DNA of 64,000 nucleotides from Aeromicrobium tamlense (GTDB taxonomy: Bacteria > Actinomycetota > Actinomycetes > Propionibacteriales > Nocardioidaceae): contig NZ_JACBZN010000001.1 of assembly GCF_013408555.1 (NCBI RefSeq), positions 3,038,001 through 3,102,000 of the forward strand, written 5' to 3'. The position numbers and the translations under genes are program-made. The notes below the pieces were generated by a model. The model worked only from the letters and a program-made list of their open reading frames with translations. It searched no databases and was not told where the DNA came from. This document shows, piece by piece, positions 24,246 through 34,355 of this stretch. Each line of letters begins with the position of its first letter. Positions within the stretch are counted from its first letter, which is position 1.

Positions 24246-25670
24246 GTGGCTGAGCTGACTGCGCACGAGACGACGCGCCTCGACGAGCTGCGGGCGAACC
24301 ACCCCGTGCTCACCGAGCTGGGCGCCCGATTCTCGGACGCCGGTCACGAGATCGCCCTCGTCGGCGGACCCGTCCGCGACGCCCTGCTGGGCCGCGCCGT
24401 CACCGACCTGGACTTCACGACCTCGGCCTCGCCCGAGCAGATCGAGGCGATCGTCGAGGGCTGGGCCGACACCACGTGGGACGTGGGACGCGCCTTCGGC
24501 ACGATCGGCGTGCGCAAGGGCGCCGAGATGCTCGAGATCACCACGTACCGCGCCGACGAGTACGACCCCGAGTCCCGCAAGCCCGTCGTCGCGTTCGGCA
24601 CGAACCTGTCCGACGACCTCGCCCGCCGCGACTTCACCGTCAACGCGATGGCCGTGCGGCTGCCCGACCTCGAGTTCGTCGACGTCCACGGCGGCCTCGA
24701 CGACCTCGCCGACCGCACCCTGCGCACGCCGATCGGGCCCGACGTCTCCTTCGGCGACGACCCGCTCCGGATGATGCGCGCCGCGCGCTTCGTGGGCCAG
24801 CTCGGCTTCCTCTGCGCGCCCGACGTCACCGAGGCGATGGTCGCGATGGCCGACCGCATCGAGATCGTCTCGGCCGAGCGCGTCCGCGACGAGCTCAACA
24901 AGCTGCTGCTGTCCGACCACCCCGTGCAGGGCCTGCGCGTGCTCGTCGACACCGGACTGGCCGAGCGGGTGCTGCCCGAGCTGCCGGCGCTGCAGCTCGA
25001 GCGCGACGAGCACCACCGCCACAAGGACGTCTACGAGCACTCGCTCACCGTCCTGGAGCAGGCGATCGAGCTGGAGCACCGGCTCGACGAGCGTCCCGAC
25101 CTCACGATCCGGCTGGCGGCGCTGCTGCACGACATCGGCAAGCCGAGGACGCGCCGCTTCACCGGCGACGGCCAGGTGACGTTCCACCACCACGACGTGG
25201 TCGGCGCGAAGCTCGCCCGCAAGCGGATGCGCGCCCTGCGGTACCCGAACGAGATCACCGACGACGTCTCCACCCTCGTCGAGCTGCACCTGCGGTTCCA
25301 CGGCTACGGGTCGGGCGAGTGGACCGACTCGGCGGTGCGCCGCTACGTGCGCGACGCCGGCCCGCTGCTCGAGCGGCTGCACATCCTCACCCGCGCCGAC
25401 AGCACCACGCGCAACCAGCGCAAGGCGCTGCGGCTCCAGCGCACCTACGACGACCTCGAGACCCGGATCGCCCAGCTCGAGGCGCAGGAGGAGCTCCAGT
25501 CCATCCGGCCCGACCTCGACGGCAACCGGATCATGGAGGTGCTGGGGATCGGACCCGGCCGCGAGGTGGGCGAGGCGTACCGCTTCCTGCTCGACCTGCG
25601 CATGGATCGCGGCCCCCTGCCCGAGGACCAGGCGATCGAGGCGCTGCGCGCGTGGTGGGCCGCGCGCTGA
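24246..25670 (+). CDS. CCA tRNA nucleotidyltransferase
   Basis: A 474-residue tRNA nucleotidyltransferase/poly(A) polymerase-type protein with a C-terminal HD domain. It adds or repairs the 3' CCA of tRNAs. The nucleotidyltransferase core has GGPVRDALLG near residue 40 and DLDFTTSA near 54. RRDFTVNAMA and the RMMRAARFVGQLGF block follow, and the HD motif LLHDIGKPRTRRF is near 295. The GTG at 24246 is chosen for the family N-terminus; the frame is open further up. It starts the conserved block with DUF6049 and murJ. The NUDIX gene found beside this gene in mycobacteria is absent. Confidence 0.92.
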   Translation: MAELTAHETTRLDELRANHPVLTELGARFSDAGHEIALVGGPVRDALLGRAVTDLDFTTSASPEQIEAIVEGWADTTWDVGRAFGTIGVRKGAEMLEITTYRADEYDPESRKPVVAFGTNLSDDLARRDFTVNAMAVRLPDLEFVDVHGGLDDLADRTLRTPIGPDVSFGDDPLRMMRAARFVGQLGFLCAPDVTEAMVAMADRIEIVSAERVRDELNKLLLSDHPVQGLRVLVDTGLAERVLPELPALQLERDEHHRHKDVYEHSLTVLEQAIELEHRLDERPDLTIRLAALLHDIGKPRTRRFTGDGQVTFHHHDVVGAKLARKRMRALRYPNEITDDVSTLVELHLRFHGYGSGEWTDSAVRRYVRDAGPLLERLHILTRADSTTRNQRKALRLQRTYDDLETRIAQLEAQEELQSIRPDLDGNRIMEVLGIGPGREVGEAYRFLLDLRMDRGPLPEDQAIEALRAWWAAR

Positions 25671-25714
25671 GTCGCAGCCGCGGAAGCCGTCGCCCGTCCC
25701 ACTACGATGACGTG

Positions 25715-27769
25715 GTGACGTTCCGCGCCTGGCTGACCGCCTTCGTGGTCGCGGTGTCACTGCTGGTGGGCTCGCCGAGCCCCACGGCCACCGCCTCCGA
25801 CGGCTCGCTGGGGGTGCGGATCGACGGTCTGACGCCCACGCGGCTGTCCGCGAAGGCCACCATCACGATGAGCGGCATCGTCCGCAACACCGGCTCCACG
25901 CCGTGGACCTCGGTGCAGGCCTACCTGGTCATCCCGCGCAGCCCGTTCGAGTCGCGCGCGCAGATCGAGGCGGCGATCGAGGACGGCCAGTCCTACACGG
26001 GCGAGCGCGTGGTCGACGCTGGCTCGTTCGCCGAGCTGGGCGACATCGCGCCGGGCTCGTTCCGTCGCTTCCGCATCGAGGTGCCGGTGTCGAAGCTGGG
26101 CCTCTCCGGCGCCGGCGGCGTCTATCCCGTCGGCGTGCAGGTGCTGGCCACCGACGAGGAGGGCCAGCGCTCGAACGACGCGGTGGCGCGCGCCACCACC
26201 TTCCTGCCGTGGGTGCCCAATCCCGCCACGCCGATCCCCGCCGGCCTCGTCTGGCCGTTCACCCCCACGTGGACGCCCGAGGAGGCCGAGCCCGAGGAGA
26301 TCCTCGCCTCCGTGCAGGACGGACAGCTGCGCCACTACCTCGACGCCGCCGCCGCGACGCCGCGCGAGGGTCGAACCGTGGTGCTCGACCCCTCCCTGCT
26401 CGACGAGCTCGCGCCGCTGACCGACGCGGAGAGTCCGCCGAAGGACGTCGAGCTGACCACCGACCAGGCCGCGGCGGTGGTCGACTGGCTGGCCGACCTG
26501 CGCGAGCTCGCCCTCGGCTCCACCACGTGGATCGTCTCCTACGCCCGGCCCGACGAGCTGGCGCTCAACCGCTACCCCGAGAACGCCGAGACGCTGTGGA
26601 ACGTCGTCGACGACGCGACGGCCGACGCGCTCGCCGACCACGCGCTCACCGGGCCGCGCGCGTCGTGGCCCACCATCGCGGGCACCACGCTGCCCATGCT
26701 CGAGGACATCCGCAGCCGCGGCGAGGGCCCCACCGTGGTGTCGCGCCAGAGCGTGCCCGGGTGGGAGCCGCGGCTGGGCTCGGTCGTGAGCCTCGAGACG
26801 CGCAACGGCCCGCTGCCGCTGCTGGTCAACGGCGCCCTCCCCGACGTTCCCGGCAGCGAGACCGCCGTGACCCTGCGCCAGCGAATCCTCACCGACGCCG
26901 CACTGGGAGCGCTCGAGCGCGAGAGCGACCCGAAGTCGCGCGCCGACGCGATGACGATCGTCGATCCCAGCTGGGATCCCGGCACCACGGGCGGCCAGGT
27001 GGTCGCGCGCGTGATCACCACGCGCGGCTCGGGCGGCCTGACCCGGCCGGCCACCGCCACCGAGCTGGTCCGCTCCGCGCCCGTCAGCTACAGCGGCGCC
27101 GTGCTGGAGGAGGTCGACACCACCTCGCTCGGCGCCTCCACGCTCGACCGCATCGCCAACCTGTCGAAGGTCGCCGACCTCCACGACGCGATCGTGGTGG
27201 ACCCCAACCGGCCCGACCACGACCGCGACCTCGCCTCGCTGCTGTCCGTGCGCTGGCGCACCGAGCAGGCCGCCCTCGACGCGAGGATCGCCGCCGAGAC
27301 CGAGGCGCTCGAGTCCGAGCTCGACGACATCTCCATCGACAGTCCCTCCACCATCACGCTGTCGAGCAGCCGCGGCGGGTTCCCGCTCACGCTCTCCAAC
27401 GAGACCGCCAGCACCGTGCGCGTGGGGCTCGAGCTCGTCGCCGACAACCCCGGGTTGAGCGTCGACGACATCGAGCCCGTCGAGATCGACGCCGGCGAGC
27501 GGCACACGTTCACCGTCCAGGTCGACCTCGGCGACCAGACCTCCAGCACCGTGAGCGCCCGCCTGGCCACCGAGGCCGGCGTGACCTTCGGCGAGCCCGC
27601 CGTCTTCAACATCCGCACCAGCAACGTCGGCCTGATCGTGTGGGCCACGATGGCCGCCGCCGGACTCCTCGTGATCTTCACGTGGGCCCGCCGGTTCCTC
27701 GGCCGCCGGCGCCGCCGGGGTGCCGAGGCCGCCGCCCCCGCGACCGACGCCGAGGACCTCGATGACTGA
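25715..27769 (+). CDS. DUF6049 family secreted/membrane protein
   Basis: A 684-residue exported protein of the family encoded between the CCA enzyme and murJ in Actinobacteria (Rv3909 type). A signal peptide at residues 1-27 is followed by a large extracellular part (CARDB-like beta modules near 35-150 and 540-620). One membrane helix near 635-655 (VGLIVWATMAAAGLLVIFTWA) precedes a short basic cytoplasmic tail. Likely a cell-envelope factor; function unknown. TACGAT lies exactly six bases before the GTG at 25715, marking it over the GTG one codon earlier. It overlaps murJ by eight bases. Confidence 0.87.
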   Translation: MTFRAWLTAFVVAVSLLVGSPSPTATASDGSLGVRIDGLTPTRLSAKATITMSGIVRNTGSTPWTSVQAYLVIPRSPFESRAQIEAAIEDGQSYTGERVVDAGSFAELGDIAPGSFRRFRIEVPVSKLGLSGAGGVYPVGVQVLATDEEGQRSNDAVARATTFLPWVPNPATPIPAGLVWPFTPTWTPEEAEPEEILASVQDGQLRHYLDAAAATPREGRTVVLDPSLLDELAPLTDAESPPKDVELTTDQAAAVVDWLADLRELALGSTTWIVSYARPDELALNRYPENAETLWNVVDDATADALADHALTGPRASWPTIAGTTLPMLEDIRSRGEGPTVVSRQSVPGWEPRLGSVVSLETRNGPLPLLVNGALPDVPGSETAVTLRQRILTDAALGALERESDPKSRADAMTIVDPSWDPGTTGGQVVARVITTRGSGGLTRPATATELVRSAPVSYSGAVLEEVDTTSLGASTLDRIANLSKVADLHDAIVVDPNRPDHDRDLASLLSVRWRTEQAALDARIAAETEALESELDDISIDSPSTITLSSSRGGFPLTLSNETASTVRVGLELVADNPGLSVDDIEPVEIDAGERHTFTVQVDLGDQTSSTVSARLATEAGVTFGEPAVFNIRTSNVGLIVWATMAAAGLLVIFTWARRFLGRRRRRGAEAAAPATDAEDLDD

Positions 27770-29405
27770 CCCGAACCTCGCCCGCGCCAGCGCCTGGATG
27801 GCGCTCGGGACGATCGTCTCGCGCATCACGGGCCTGCTGCGCTCGCTCGTGCTGCTGGCCGTGGTCGGCTCCGCGCTGAACGGCTCGCTGTTCAACGTCG
27901 CGAACTCGATCCCGAACTCGCTCTACATCCTCGTCGCGGGCGGCATCTTCAACGTCGTCCTCGTACCGCAGCTGGTGCGCGCGATGAAGAACGATCCCGA
28001 CGGCGGCGACGCGTACGCCAACCGGATCATCACCCTCGGCCTGCTCGTCCTGGGCATCGCCACGGTCGTGCTCATGCTCGCGGTGCCGGTGCTGCTGCGG
28101 CTGCTGTTCGGTCCCGACCTGTTCACCGACGACTTCACGCGCCAGCGCGAGTCGGCCCAGCTGCTGATGCTGCTGTGCATGCCGCAGGTGTTCTTCTACG
28201 GCGCCTTCGTGCTGGTGGGCCAGATCCTGAACTCGCGCCAGCGGTTCGGCCCGATGATGTGGGCGCCGATCGTCAACAACCTCGTCGCCCTCGGCGTGCT
28301 GGGCGCCTACGCCGTGGTCTTCGGGGTCGCCACCCCGGGCGCCGCCGACGGCTTCAGCACCGGTGAGGCCTGGCTGCTCGGCCTGGGCTCCACGCTCGGC
28401 ATCGCGGTGCAGGCGCTCGTGCTCGTGCCGTACCTGCGTCAGGTGGGCTTCCGCTTCCGCCCGCGCTTCGACTTTCGCGGGGTCGGCCTCGGGCACACCC
28501 TGCGCCTCGGCGCGTGGACCCTCGCGTTCATCGTGGTCAACCAGATCTCGTACTTCGTGATCGTGCGCCTGGCGTCCAGCGCCGACATCGAGGGCAAGAA
28601 GGAGGGCGTCCCGAGTGCGGGCCAGGTCGTCTACGACGTCGGCTTCCTCATCAGCCAGGTGCCGCACGGCGTCATCACGGTGTCGCTGGCGACGGCGATC
28701 ATCCCCACGCTGGCGGCCCGAGCGGCCGAGCACGACTACGCCCGGATGCGCCTCGAGCTGAGCCGCACCCTGCGGCTGGCCCTCATGCTGATCGCGCCGA
28801 TCGCGGTCGCGGTGGCGTGCCTGGGCTCGCCCGTGGCCTCGGTGCTCGCTGGCTTCGGCGCCGCGCGCGGCAACACCGACGCGATCGGCACCACGATCTC
28901 GGCCTTCGCCCTCGCGCTCGTGATGTTCAGCCTGCACTACGTCGTGCTGCGCGGCTTCTACGCACTCGAGGACACGCGCACCCCGTTCTTCATCCAGACC
29001 GTGATCGCCGTGGCCAACATCGCTCTGGCCGTCGCGGTCACCACCGGCGCCCCGCCGATCGAGGTCTCCACGCGCCTCGCCCTGGCGTACGGCCTGGCCT
29101 ACACGATCGGCCTCGCCGTCTCGGCCACCGTGCTGTCGCGCCGCATCGGCACCCTGACCGATCCCGAGACCGTCCGCTTCGTGGTGCGGCTCGTCCTCGT
29201 GTGCGCCGTCGCGGCCGTCGTGATGCTGCTCGGGCGCTGGGGCTGGGAGCGGTTCCTGGTGACCGGGAACCCCTCTCCCGCCTGGGCTCTCGGCGAGCTC
29301 GTCGTCGTCGGAGCGGCCGGTGCCGCGGCCACCGTGCTGGCCGCGCGACTGCTGCGCGTCGAGGAGCTGCGCTATGTCGTCTCCAGCGTCCTGCGTCGAG
29401 GCTGA
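27762..29405 (+). CDS. murJ: lipid II flippase MurJ
   Basis: A 547-residue polytopic membrane protein of the MviN/MurJ family with about 14-15 helices, which flips lipid II to the outer face. It opens with ARASAWMALGTIVSRITGLLR, the family signature. NSIPNSLYILVAGGIFNVVLV is split across residues about 48-68, and the later RGFYALEDTRTPF block is diagnostic. In mycobacteria MurJ carries a C-terminal pseudokinase in the same chain; here that part is a separate gene just downstream. Confidence 0.94.
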   Translation: MTDPNLARASAWMALGTIVSRITGLLRSLVLLAVVGSALNGSLFNVANSIPNSLYILVAGGIFNVVLVPQLVRAMKNDPDGGDAYANRIITLGLLVLGIATVVLMLAVPVLLRLLFGPDLFTDDFTRQRESAQLLMLLCMPQVFFYGAFVLVGQILNSRQRFGPMMWAPIVNNLVALGVLGAYAVVFGVATPGAADGFSTGEAWLLGLGSTLGIAVQALVLVPYLRQVGFRFRPRFDFRGVGLGHTLRLGAWTLAFIVVNQISYFVIVRLASSADIEGKKEGVPSAGQVVYDVGFLISQVPHGVITVSLATAIIPTLAARAAEHDYARMRLELSRTLRLALMLIAPIAVAVACLGSPVASVLAGFGAARGNTDAIGTTISAFALALVMFSLHYVVLRGFYALEDTRTPFFIQTVIAVANIALAVAVTTGAPPIEVSTRLALAYGLAYTIGLAVSATVLSRRIGTLTDPETVRFVVRLVLVCAVAAVVMLLGRWGWERFLVTGNPSPAWALGELVVVGAAGAAATVLAARLLRVEELRYVVSSVLRRG

Positions 29406-29453
29406 CGCACGTACGATGGTCGGAGGTGCGCCCGCACCGGCCGAGGAGGACTG

Positions 29454-31025
29454 ATGAGCGACCGGAGACCGCACGTCTCCGGCGACGTGCTCGCCTCGCG
29501 GTACGAGCTGGCCGACCTCGTCAGCGAGAGCCTCGGTGCCTCCAACTGGCGCGCGGTCGACCGGGTGCTGCACCGCAACGTGCGGGTCGAGCTGCTGCCG
29601 GCCGACGACCCTCGCGGCGCCAACTTCCTCGAGGCCGCCCGCCGCTCCACCAGCGTCACCGACCACCGCTTCCTGCGGGTCCTCGACCTGCTGCAGGACG
29701 AGGACGGCGTGCACGTGGTGGTGCGCGAGTGGGCCAAGGCCACGCCGCTGAGCCGGCTGCTGGCCCAGTCGCCGCTGCCCAACCGTCGTGCCGCCGCGAT
29801 CGTGGCGGAGGTGGCCGAGTCCCTCGCGCACGCCCACGACCGGGGCCTCGTGCACCGGCGCCTCACGCCGCACCAGATCCTCCTCAAGGAGTCCGGCGCG
29901 GTGCGCATCGTGGGTCTGGGCGTCGCCACCGCGCTGGCTCCCGCCGACCACCAGGACTCCGACGACGACCTCGCCTCGTACCGTGCGGCTGATGTGGTCG
30001 CGCTGGGCAAGGTCCTCTACGCCTGCCTCGTCAGCCGGTGGCCGGGCGGCCACGTCGACGGCCTGCGCGCCGCCCCCACCGAGCACGGGCACCTGCTGCG
30101 GCCCCGTCAAGTGCGCGCCGGCGTGCTGCGTGACGTCGACGAGATCTGCGACCGCATCCTCGAGCCGTCGCGGCACCCCTACGACGCCCTGACGTCGGCC
30201 GAGGAGATCGCGCGGGCGCTCTACGAGGCCGGCGAGGGCGACGAGGACCTCTTCGACGAGCCGCTCGGCTACGACGTGACCTCGCCCGACCTGCTGCGCC
30301 TCGACCCCGTGGTGGAGCCGTCGGGCCCGCCCCCCGGTCTCGAGCCCCCGAGGCGCCGGCCCAAGGCGTACGAGCCGAAGCCGCCCACGCGTCGCGAGCG
30401 GTTCACCGCGCGCATGCAGATGATGACGCACGGCGACCGCGCTCTGATCCTGCTGGGACTCATCACCGCGATCGTGCTGTCGGGCGTGCTGGCGTTCCTC
30501 GTCGGGCGTGAAGCCGGCCAGGTGGGCGACCCGTACGCCCAGTCGGCGCCCGAGACGCCCGTGCGGGTGCTGCCGCTGGCACGCGTCGTCGACTTCGACC
30601 CGCAGGGCGAGGACCGCCGCGAGAACCCCGAGCTCACCCAGGCGATCCTCGACGACGACCCCGAGACCGGCTGGCGCACCTCCACGTACTACGGACGCGC
30701 CGACCTCGGCGGTCTCAAGGACGGCGTCGGGCTGATCCTCGACCTCGGCACCGTGCGCCAGGTGGAGCAGGTGCGGCTGCGCCTCGCGGGCACCCCGACC
30801 GACCTGTCGATCCTCACGGCGCCCTCCTCGATCTCGGAGCTGCCGCGGAACCTCGACGACCTGCGCGAGGTCGCCACCCTCAACAGCGCGGCCGAGGACC
30901 TCTCGGTCGCCCTGCCACGCGACGTGCGCACCCGCTACGTCGTCGTGTGGCTCCGCGAGCTGCCCCAGATCGGCGACGGCGAGTACCGCGGGGAGATCCG
31001 CCGCGCGATCGTCCGCGGCCGGTGA
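29454..31025 (+). CDS. membrane pseudokinase with discoidin-like domain
   Basis: A 523-residue protein with three parts. Residues about 15-265 have a Ser/Thr-kinase-like fold but lack catalytic residues: the VAIK lysine position reads VRVELL (43-48), the HRD loop reads HRR (134-136), and the DFG position reads VGLG (153-156). A Pro-rich linker and one membrane helix (about 326-347) follow. The extracellular end (about 380-523) resembles an F5/8 type C (discoidin) domain ([13 protein letters not shown]). It corresponds to the C-terminal half of mycobacterial MviN, where the pseudokinase recruits FHA partners to control peptidoglycan export. ATG with GAGGAGG upstream. Confidence 0.85.
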   Translation: MSDRRPHVSGDVLASRYELADLVSESLGASNWRAVDRVLHRNVRVELLPADDPRGANFLEAARRSTSVTDHRFLRVLDLLQDEDGVHVVVREWAKATPLSRLLAQSPLPNRRAAAIVAEVAESLAHAHDRGLVHRRLTPHQILLKESGAVRIVGLGVATALAPADHQDSDDDLASYRAADVVALGKVLYACLVSRWPGGHVDGLRAAPTEHGHLLRPRQVRAGVLRDVDEICDRILEPSRHPYDALTSAEEIARALYEAGEGDEDLFDEPLGYDVTSPDLLRLDPVVEPSGPPPGLEPPRRRPKAYEPKPPTRRERFTARMQMMTHGDRALILLGLITAIVLSGVLAFLVGREAGQVGDPYAQSAPETPVRVLPLARVVDFDPQGEDRRENPELTQAILDDDPETGWRTSTYYGRADLGGLKDGVGLILDLGTVRQVEQVRLRLAGTPTDLSILTAPSSISELPRNLDDLREVATLNSAAEDLSVALPRDVRTRYVVVWLRELPQIGDGEYRGEIRRAIVRGR

Positions 31026-31042
31026 GCCGACCGCGACGCCGG

Positions 31043-31070
31043 GGAACATTCACCGCCTAGAATCCGTTGA
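31043..31070 (+). promoter_or_regulatory. SigR/SigH-type promoter of trxBA
   Basis: GGAAC at 31043-31047, an 18-base spacer, then GTTGA at 31066-31070. This is the GGAA(T/C)-N18-GTT form recognised by the thiol-stress sigma factor SigR/SigH in actinomycetes, whose best-known target is trxBA. It lies 32 bases upstream of the trxB ATG. Confidence 0.78.
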
Positions 31071-31101
31071 AGCACGTGAACCCGATCGAAAGCGCTCCTT
31101 C

Positions 31102-32073
31102 ATGACCGACGTCCGCAGTCTCATCATCATCGGCTCCGGCCCCTCCGGGTACACCGCTGCCATCTACGCCGCACGTGCCAACCTCAAGCCGCTCGTCTTC
31201 GAGGGCTCCGTGACGGCCGGTGGTGCCCTGATGAACACCACCGACGTGGAGAACTTCCCCGGCTTCCCCGACGGCATCATGGGCCCGGCGCTCATGGACA
31301 ACCTCCGCGCCCAGGCCGAGCGCTTCGGTGCCGACCTCGTCGCCGACGACGTCACCTCGGTCGACCTCACGGGCGACGTCAAGACCGTGAAGCTCGCCGA
31401 CGGCTCCACCTTCCAGGCGCACGCGGTGATCCTGGCGATGGGCTCGGGCTACCGCAAGCTCGGCATCGAGGGCGAGGACGCGCTGTCCGGTCACGGTGTC
31501 AGCTGGTGCGCCACGTGCGACGGCTTCTTCTTCCGCGGCAAGGACATCGCCGTGGTCGGCGGTGGCGACTCCGCCGTCGAGGAGGCCCTGTTCCTCACCC
31601 GCTTCGCCGACAAGGTCACCCTCGTGCACCGCCGCGACGAGCTGCGCGCCAGCAAGATCATGGCCGACCGTGCCTTCGCGAACGACAAGCTCGAGTTCGC
31701 GTGGAACAGCGAGGTCGCCGAGATCCACGGCGATGGCATCCTCGAGGGCGTCACCCTGCGCGACACCACGAACGGCGAGACGCGCCGCCTCGACATCAGC
31801 GGTCTGTTCATCGCGATCGGCCACGACCCGCGCTCGGAGCTGCTGGTCGGCCAGGTCGACCTCGACGACGAGGGCTACGTGCTGACGCAGGCCGGCTCCA
31901 CCGCCACGAACCTGCGCGGCGTCTTCGCGGCCGGCGACCTCGTCGACCACACCTACCGCCAGGCGATCACCGCCGCCGGCACCGGCTGCCAGGCCGCCCT
32001 GGACGCCGAGCGCTTCCTGGCCGACATCGAGCATGCCGGCCTCCCCGAGCCCGCGGTCGCTCTGACCGACTGA
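31102..32073 (+). CDS. trxB: thioredoxin reductase
   Basis: A 323-residue low-molecular-weight thioredoxin reductase. It passes electrons from NADPH through FAD to a disulfide and then thioredoxin. The FAD motif [10 protein letters not shown] is at 11-20, the redox CATC at 136-139, and the NADPH motif [10 protein letters not shown] near 154. [13 protein letters not shown] near 275 closes the FAD site. It precedes trxA by 27 bases and shares its stress promoter. Confidence 0.96.
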   Translation: MTDVRSLIIIGSGPSGYTAAIYAARANLKPLVFEGSVTAGGALMNTTDVENFPGFPDGIMGPALMDNLRAQAERFGADLVADDVTSVDLTGDVKTVKLADGSTFQAHAVILAMGSGYRKLGIEGEDALSGHGVSWCATCDGFFFRGKDIAVVGGGDSAVEEALFLTRFADKVTLVHRRDELRASKIMADRAFANDKLEFAWNSEVAEIHGDGILEGVTLRDTTNGETRRLDISGLFIAIGHDPRSELLVGQVDLDDEGYVLTQAGSTATNLRGVFAAGDLVDHTYRQAITAAGTGCQAALDAERFLADIEHAGLPEPAVALTD

Positions 32074-32100
32074 CCACCACACCACCCCTGAGGAGAATCC

Positions 32101-32427
32101 ATGGCTGACATCGCCGCCGTCACCGACGCCGACTTCGAGTCCACCGTCCTGAAGGCCGAGGGCCCCGTGCTCGTCGACTTCTGGGCGTCCTGGTGCGGCC
32201 CGTGCCGCCAGCTCGCCCCCATTCTCGAGGAGATCGCGAACGAGAAGGAGGGCGCGCTGACCGTCGTCAAGATGGACGCCGACGCCAACCCCGTCACGCC
32301 CGCGCAGTACCGGGTCACCGGCCTGCCGACGATCAACCTGTACTACCAGGGCGAGCTCGTCCGCTCCATCGTGGGCGTGCGTCCGAAGTCCGCGATCCTC
32401 ACCGAGATCTCGGAGTTCGTCGCCTGA
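32101..32427 (+). CDS. trxA: thioredoxin
   Basis: A 108-residue thioredoxin with the active site WCGPC at 31-35 and the cis-Pro loop VTGLPTINLY near 75. It reduces protein disulfides and is recycled by TrxB just upstream. Shine-Dalgarno GAGGAGAATCC. It ends at a strong bidirectional terminator facing parB. Confidence 0.96.
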   Translation: MADIAAVTDADFESTVLKAEGPVLVDFWASWCGPCRQLAPILEEIANEKEGALTVVKMDADANPVTPAQYRVTGLPTINLYYQGELVRSIVGVRPKSAILTEISEFVA

Positions 32428-32440
32428 CACACCACCAACA

Positions 32441-32478
32441 ACAAAGCCACTTGTCGATTTGTCGACAAGTGGCTTTGT
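32441..32478. terminator. bidirectional terminator between trxA and parB
   Basis: A perfect 17-bp stem, ACAAAGCCACTTGTCGA paired with TCGACAAGTGGCTTTGT, around TTTG. Flanking A- and T-rich runs make it work in both directions. A 12-base stretch of it recurs inside dnaA. Confidence 0.9.
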
Positions 32479-32500
32479 AGTTTTGTGGACTAGTGGACCG

Positions 32501-33400
32501 TCAGTCTGGCTTCGGAACGGGGTCCATGAGGTCGACGATGCGCTCCAGGTCGCCGATCGTGGCGAACTCGACCACGATCTTGCCCTTGGACTTGCCGAAG
32601 TCGACCTTCACCCGGGTGTCGAAGCGCTCGGAGAGCCGGTGCGCCAGCTCGCCCACGCGGGGCGAGGTGGGACGGGTGTTGAGCTTGCGAGCCGAGGGCG
32701 TGGCCTCCTCGTCGCCGAAGCGGACGATCTCCTCCAGCTGACGCACCGAGATGCCCTCGGCGACCACGCGCGAGGCGAGTCGGTCCTGCAGCTCGGGGTT
32801 CGGCACCGCCAGGAGCGCCCGGGCGTGGCCCGCGGACAGGACCCCGGCCGCCACGCGGCGCTGGACCGCCGGGGGGAGCTTCAGGAGCCGGATCGTGTTC
32901 GTGATTTGCGGGCGGGAGCGGCCGATGCGCTCGGAGAGCTCCTCCTGCGTGCAGCCGAAGTCCTCCAGCAGTTGCTGGTAGGCGGCCGCCTCCTCCAAGG
33001 GGTTCAGCTCGGACCGGTGGAGGTTCTCCAGCAGTGCGTCGCGCAGCAGGTCCTCGTCGGTGGTCTCACGGACGACCGCGGTGATGGCGTCGAGTCCGGC
33101 CTTCTGGTGGGCGCGCCAGCGCCGCTCCCCCATGATCAGCTCGTAGGCCTCGGGACCGGTCTGCCGCACCACGATGGGCTGGAGCAGTCCGATCTCCTTG
33201 ATGGAGTGCACCAGCTCGGCCATGGCCTCCTCGTCGAAGACCGAGCGCGGCTGGCGCGGGTTCGGCGAGATCTGGCCGACCGGGATGTCACGCAGGCGCG
33301 CTCCCGTGACCTCCGCCAGACCTGTCTCCTTCGCCTGCGCCGGCGACGTGGGGATCAGGGCGGACAGTCCACGGCCGAGGCCGGGTCGGGGGTTGCTCAT
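32501..33400 (-). CDS. parB: chromosome partitioning protein ParB
   Basis: A 299-residue ParB CTP-switch clamp that loads at parS and organises the origin region for segregation. The N-terminus [17 protein letters not shown] carries the ParA-interacting basic segment. The CTP-binding motifs (NPRQPR near 47, GERRWRAH near 93, [10 protein letters not shown] near 127) and the helix-turn-helix ([21 protein letters not shown] near 152) are intact. A C-terminal dimer domain follows. The ATG overlaps the parA stop. Two parS sites lie 1-1.6 kb upstream. Confidence 0.96.
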   Translation of the reverse strand: MSNPRPGLGRGLSALIPTSPAQAKETGLAEVTGARLRDIPVGQISPNPRQPRSVFDEEAMAELVHSIKEIGLLQPIVVRQTGPEAYELIMGERRWRAHQKAGLDAITAVVRETTDEDLLRDALLENLHRSELNPLEEAAAYQQLLEDFGCTQEELSERIGRSRPQITNTIRLLKLPPAVQRRVAAGVLSAGHARALLAVPNPELQDRLASRVVAEGISVRQLEEIVRFGDEEATPSARKLNTRPTSPRVGELAHRLSERFDTRVKVDFGKSKGKIVVEFATIGDLERIVDLMDPVPKPD

Positions 33401-34341
33401 GACGATGCTCCTTGGTCGGCCGGCGCCGCGCCGCGCTGGGTGATCTCGCGGGCGGCCTCCAGGTAGGACAGCGCTCCCGTCGAGTTGGGATCGTACGTGA
33501 TGATCGTCTGCTGATAGCCCGGTGCCTCGCTGATGCGCACCGAGCGCGGGATCGCCGTGGAGAGCACGCGATCGCCGAAATGCCCTCGAACCTCAGCAGC
33601 GACGCTGGACGAGAGGTTGGTGCGCGCGTCGTGCATCGTCAGCAGGATCGTGGAGACGTCGAGATCGGAGTTCAGGTGCTGCTGCACCAGCTCGATGTTG
33701 CCGAGCAGCTGGCTCAGGCCCTCCAGCGCGTAGTACTCGCACTGGATCGGGATCAGTACTTCACGGGCGGCGACCATGGCGTTGACGGTCAGCAGGCCGA
33801 GCGACGGGGGACAGTCGATGAAGACGTAGTCGACATCGCGACCCGGCCCGGCGAGGTAGGTGTCGATGGCCTTGCGGAGCCGCCGCTCGCGCTGCTCGAG
33901 CATCACCAACTCGATCTCGGCGCCGGCGAGGTCGATCGTGGCCGGCACCACGCGCAGTCCCGGCACGTCCGGACTCGTCTGGACGGCCTGGTCGATGGGC
34001 AGCTCGTCCAGGAGCACCTCGTAGGTGCCCGGCGTGCCCGATGCGTGCGGGATCGCCGCCGCGGTGGAGGCATTGCCCTGGGGGTCGAGATCGATGAGTA
34101 GCACGGACAGTCCGCGGGCCGCCATCGCCGCGGCGAGGTTCACCGACGTGGTGGTCTTGCCGACGCCACCCTTCTGGTTGGCGACGACGAACACCCGCGT
34201 CTGGCGCGGTCGCTCGTAGCGACCAGTGGAGGCAAGGCGCTCCATGAGTTGGACGTGATAGCCGGCCTGGTCGGCGAGGGGGGTGGACGCTGACGTCCCC
34301 AGCGGCTCCTCGGCGAAGTCAGCGGCGGTCGGAATCGTCAC
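33397..34341 (-). CDS. parA: chromosome partitioning ATPase ParA
   Basis: A 314-residue ParA/Soj deviant Walker ATPase. The Walker [10 protein letters not shown] comes after an extension of about 50 residues; [11 protein letters not shown] and the FIDCPPSLG motif follow. It binds DNA non-specifically in the ATP form and, with ParB, separates origins. An ATG at 34356 is in frame, but its upstream is the parS palindrome with no Shine-Dalgarno. The GTG at 34341 has AGGAG five bases upstream and is preferred. Either way a parS site sits in the leader, so ParB could feed back on expression. Confidence 0.94.
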   Translation of the reverse strand: MTIPTAADFAEEPLGTSASTPLADQAGYHVQLMERLASTGRYERPRQTRVFVVANQKGGVGKTTTSVNLAAAMAARGLSVLLIDLDPQGNASTAAAIPHASGTPGTYEVLLDELPIDQAVQTSPDVPGLRVVPATIDLAGAEIELVMLEQRERRLRKAIDTYLAGPGRDVDYVFIDCPPSLGLLTVNAMVAAREVLIPIQCEYYALEGLSQLLGNIELVQQHLNSDLDVSTILLTMHDARTNLSSSVAAEVRGHFGDRVLSTAIPRSVRISEAPGYQQTIITYDPNSTGALSYLEAAREITQRGAAPADQGASS

Positions 34342-34355
34342 TACGGCTCCTGTCA

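Noticed and set aside
24476..27769. 1097-codon frame that looks like a fusion of the CCA enzyme region with DUF6049
   Set aside because: The first 410 codons are out of frame with the CCA gene and Arg/Pro/Ala-rich, typical of a high-GC shadow; DUF6049 starts at 25715.
27678..31049. 1123-codon minus-strand frame opposite murJ and the pseudokinase
   Set aside because: Composition is His/Asp/Arg/Gly-rich shadow sequence; both genes on the plus strand match known families and are in a conserved operon.
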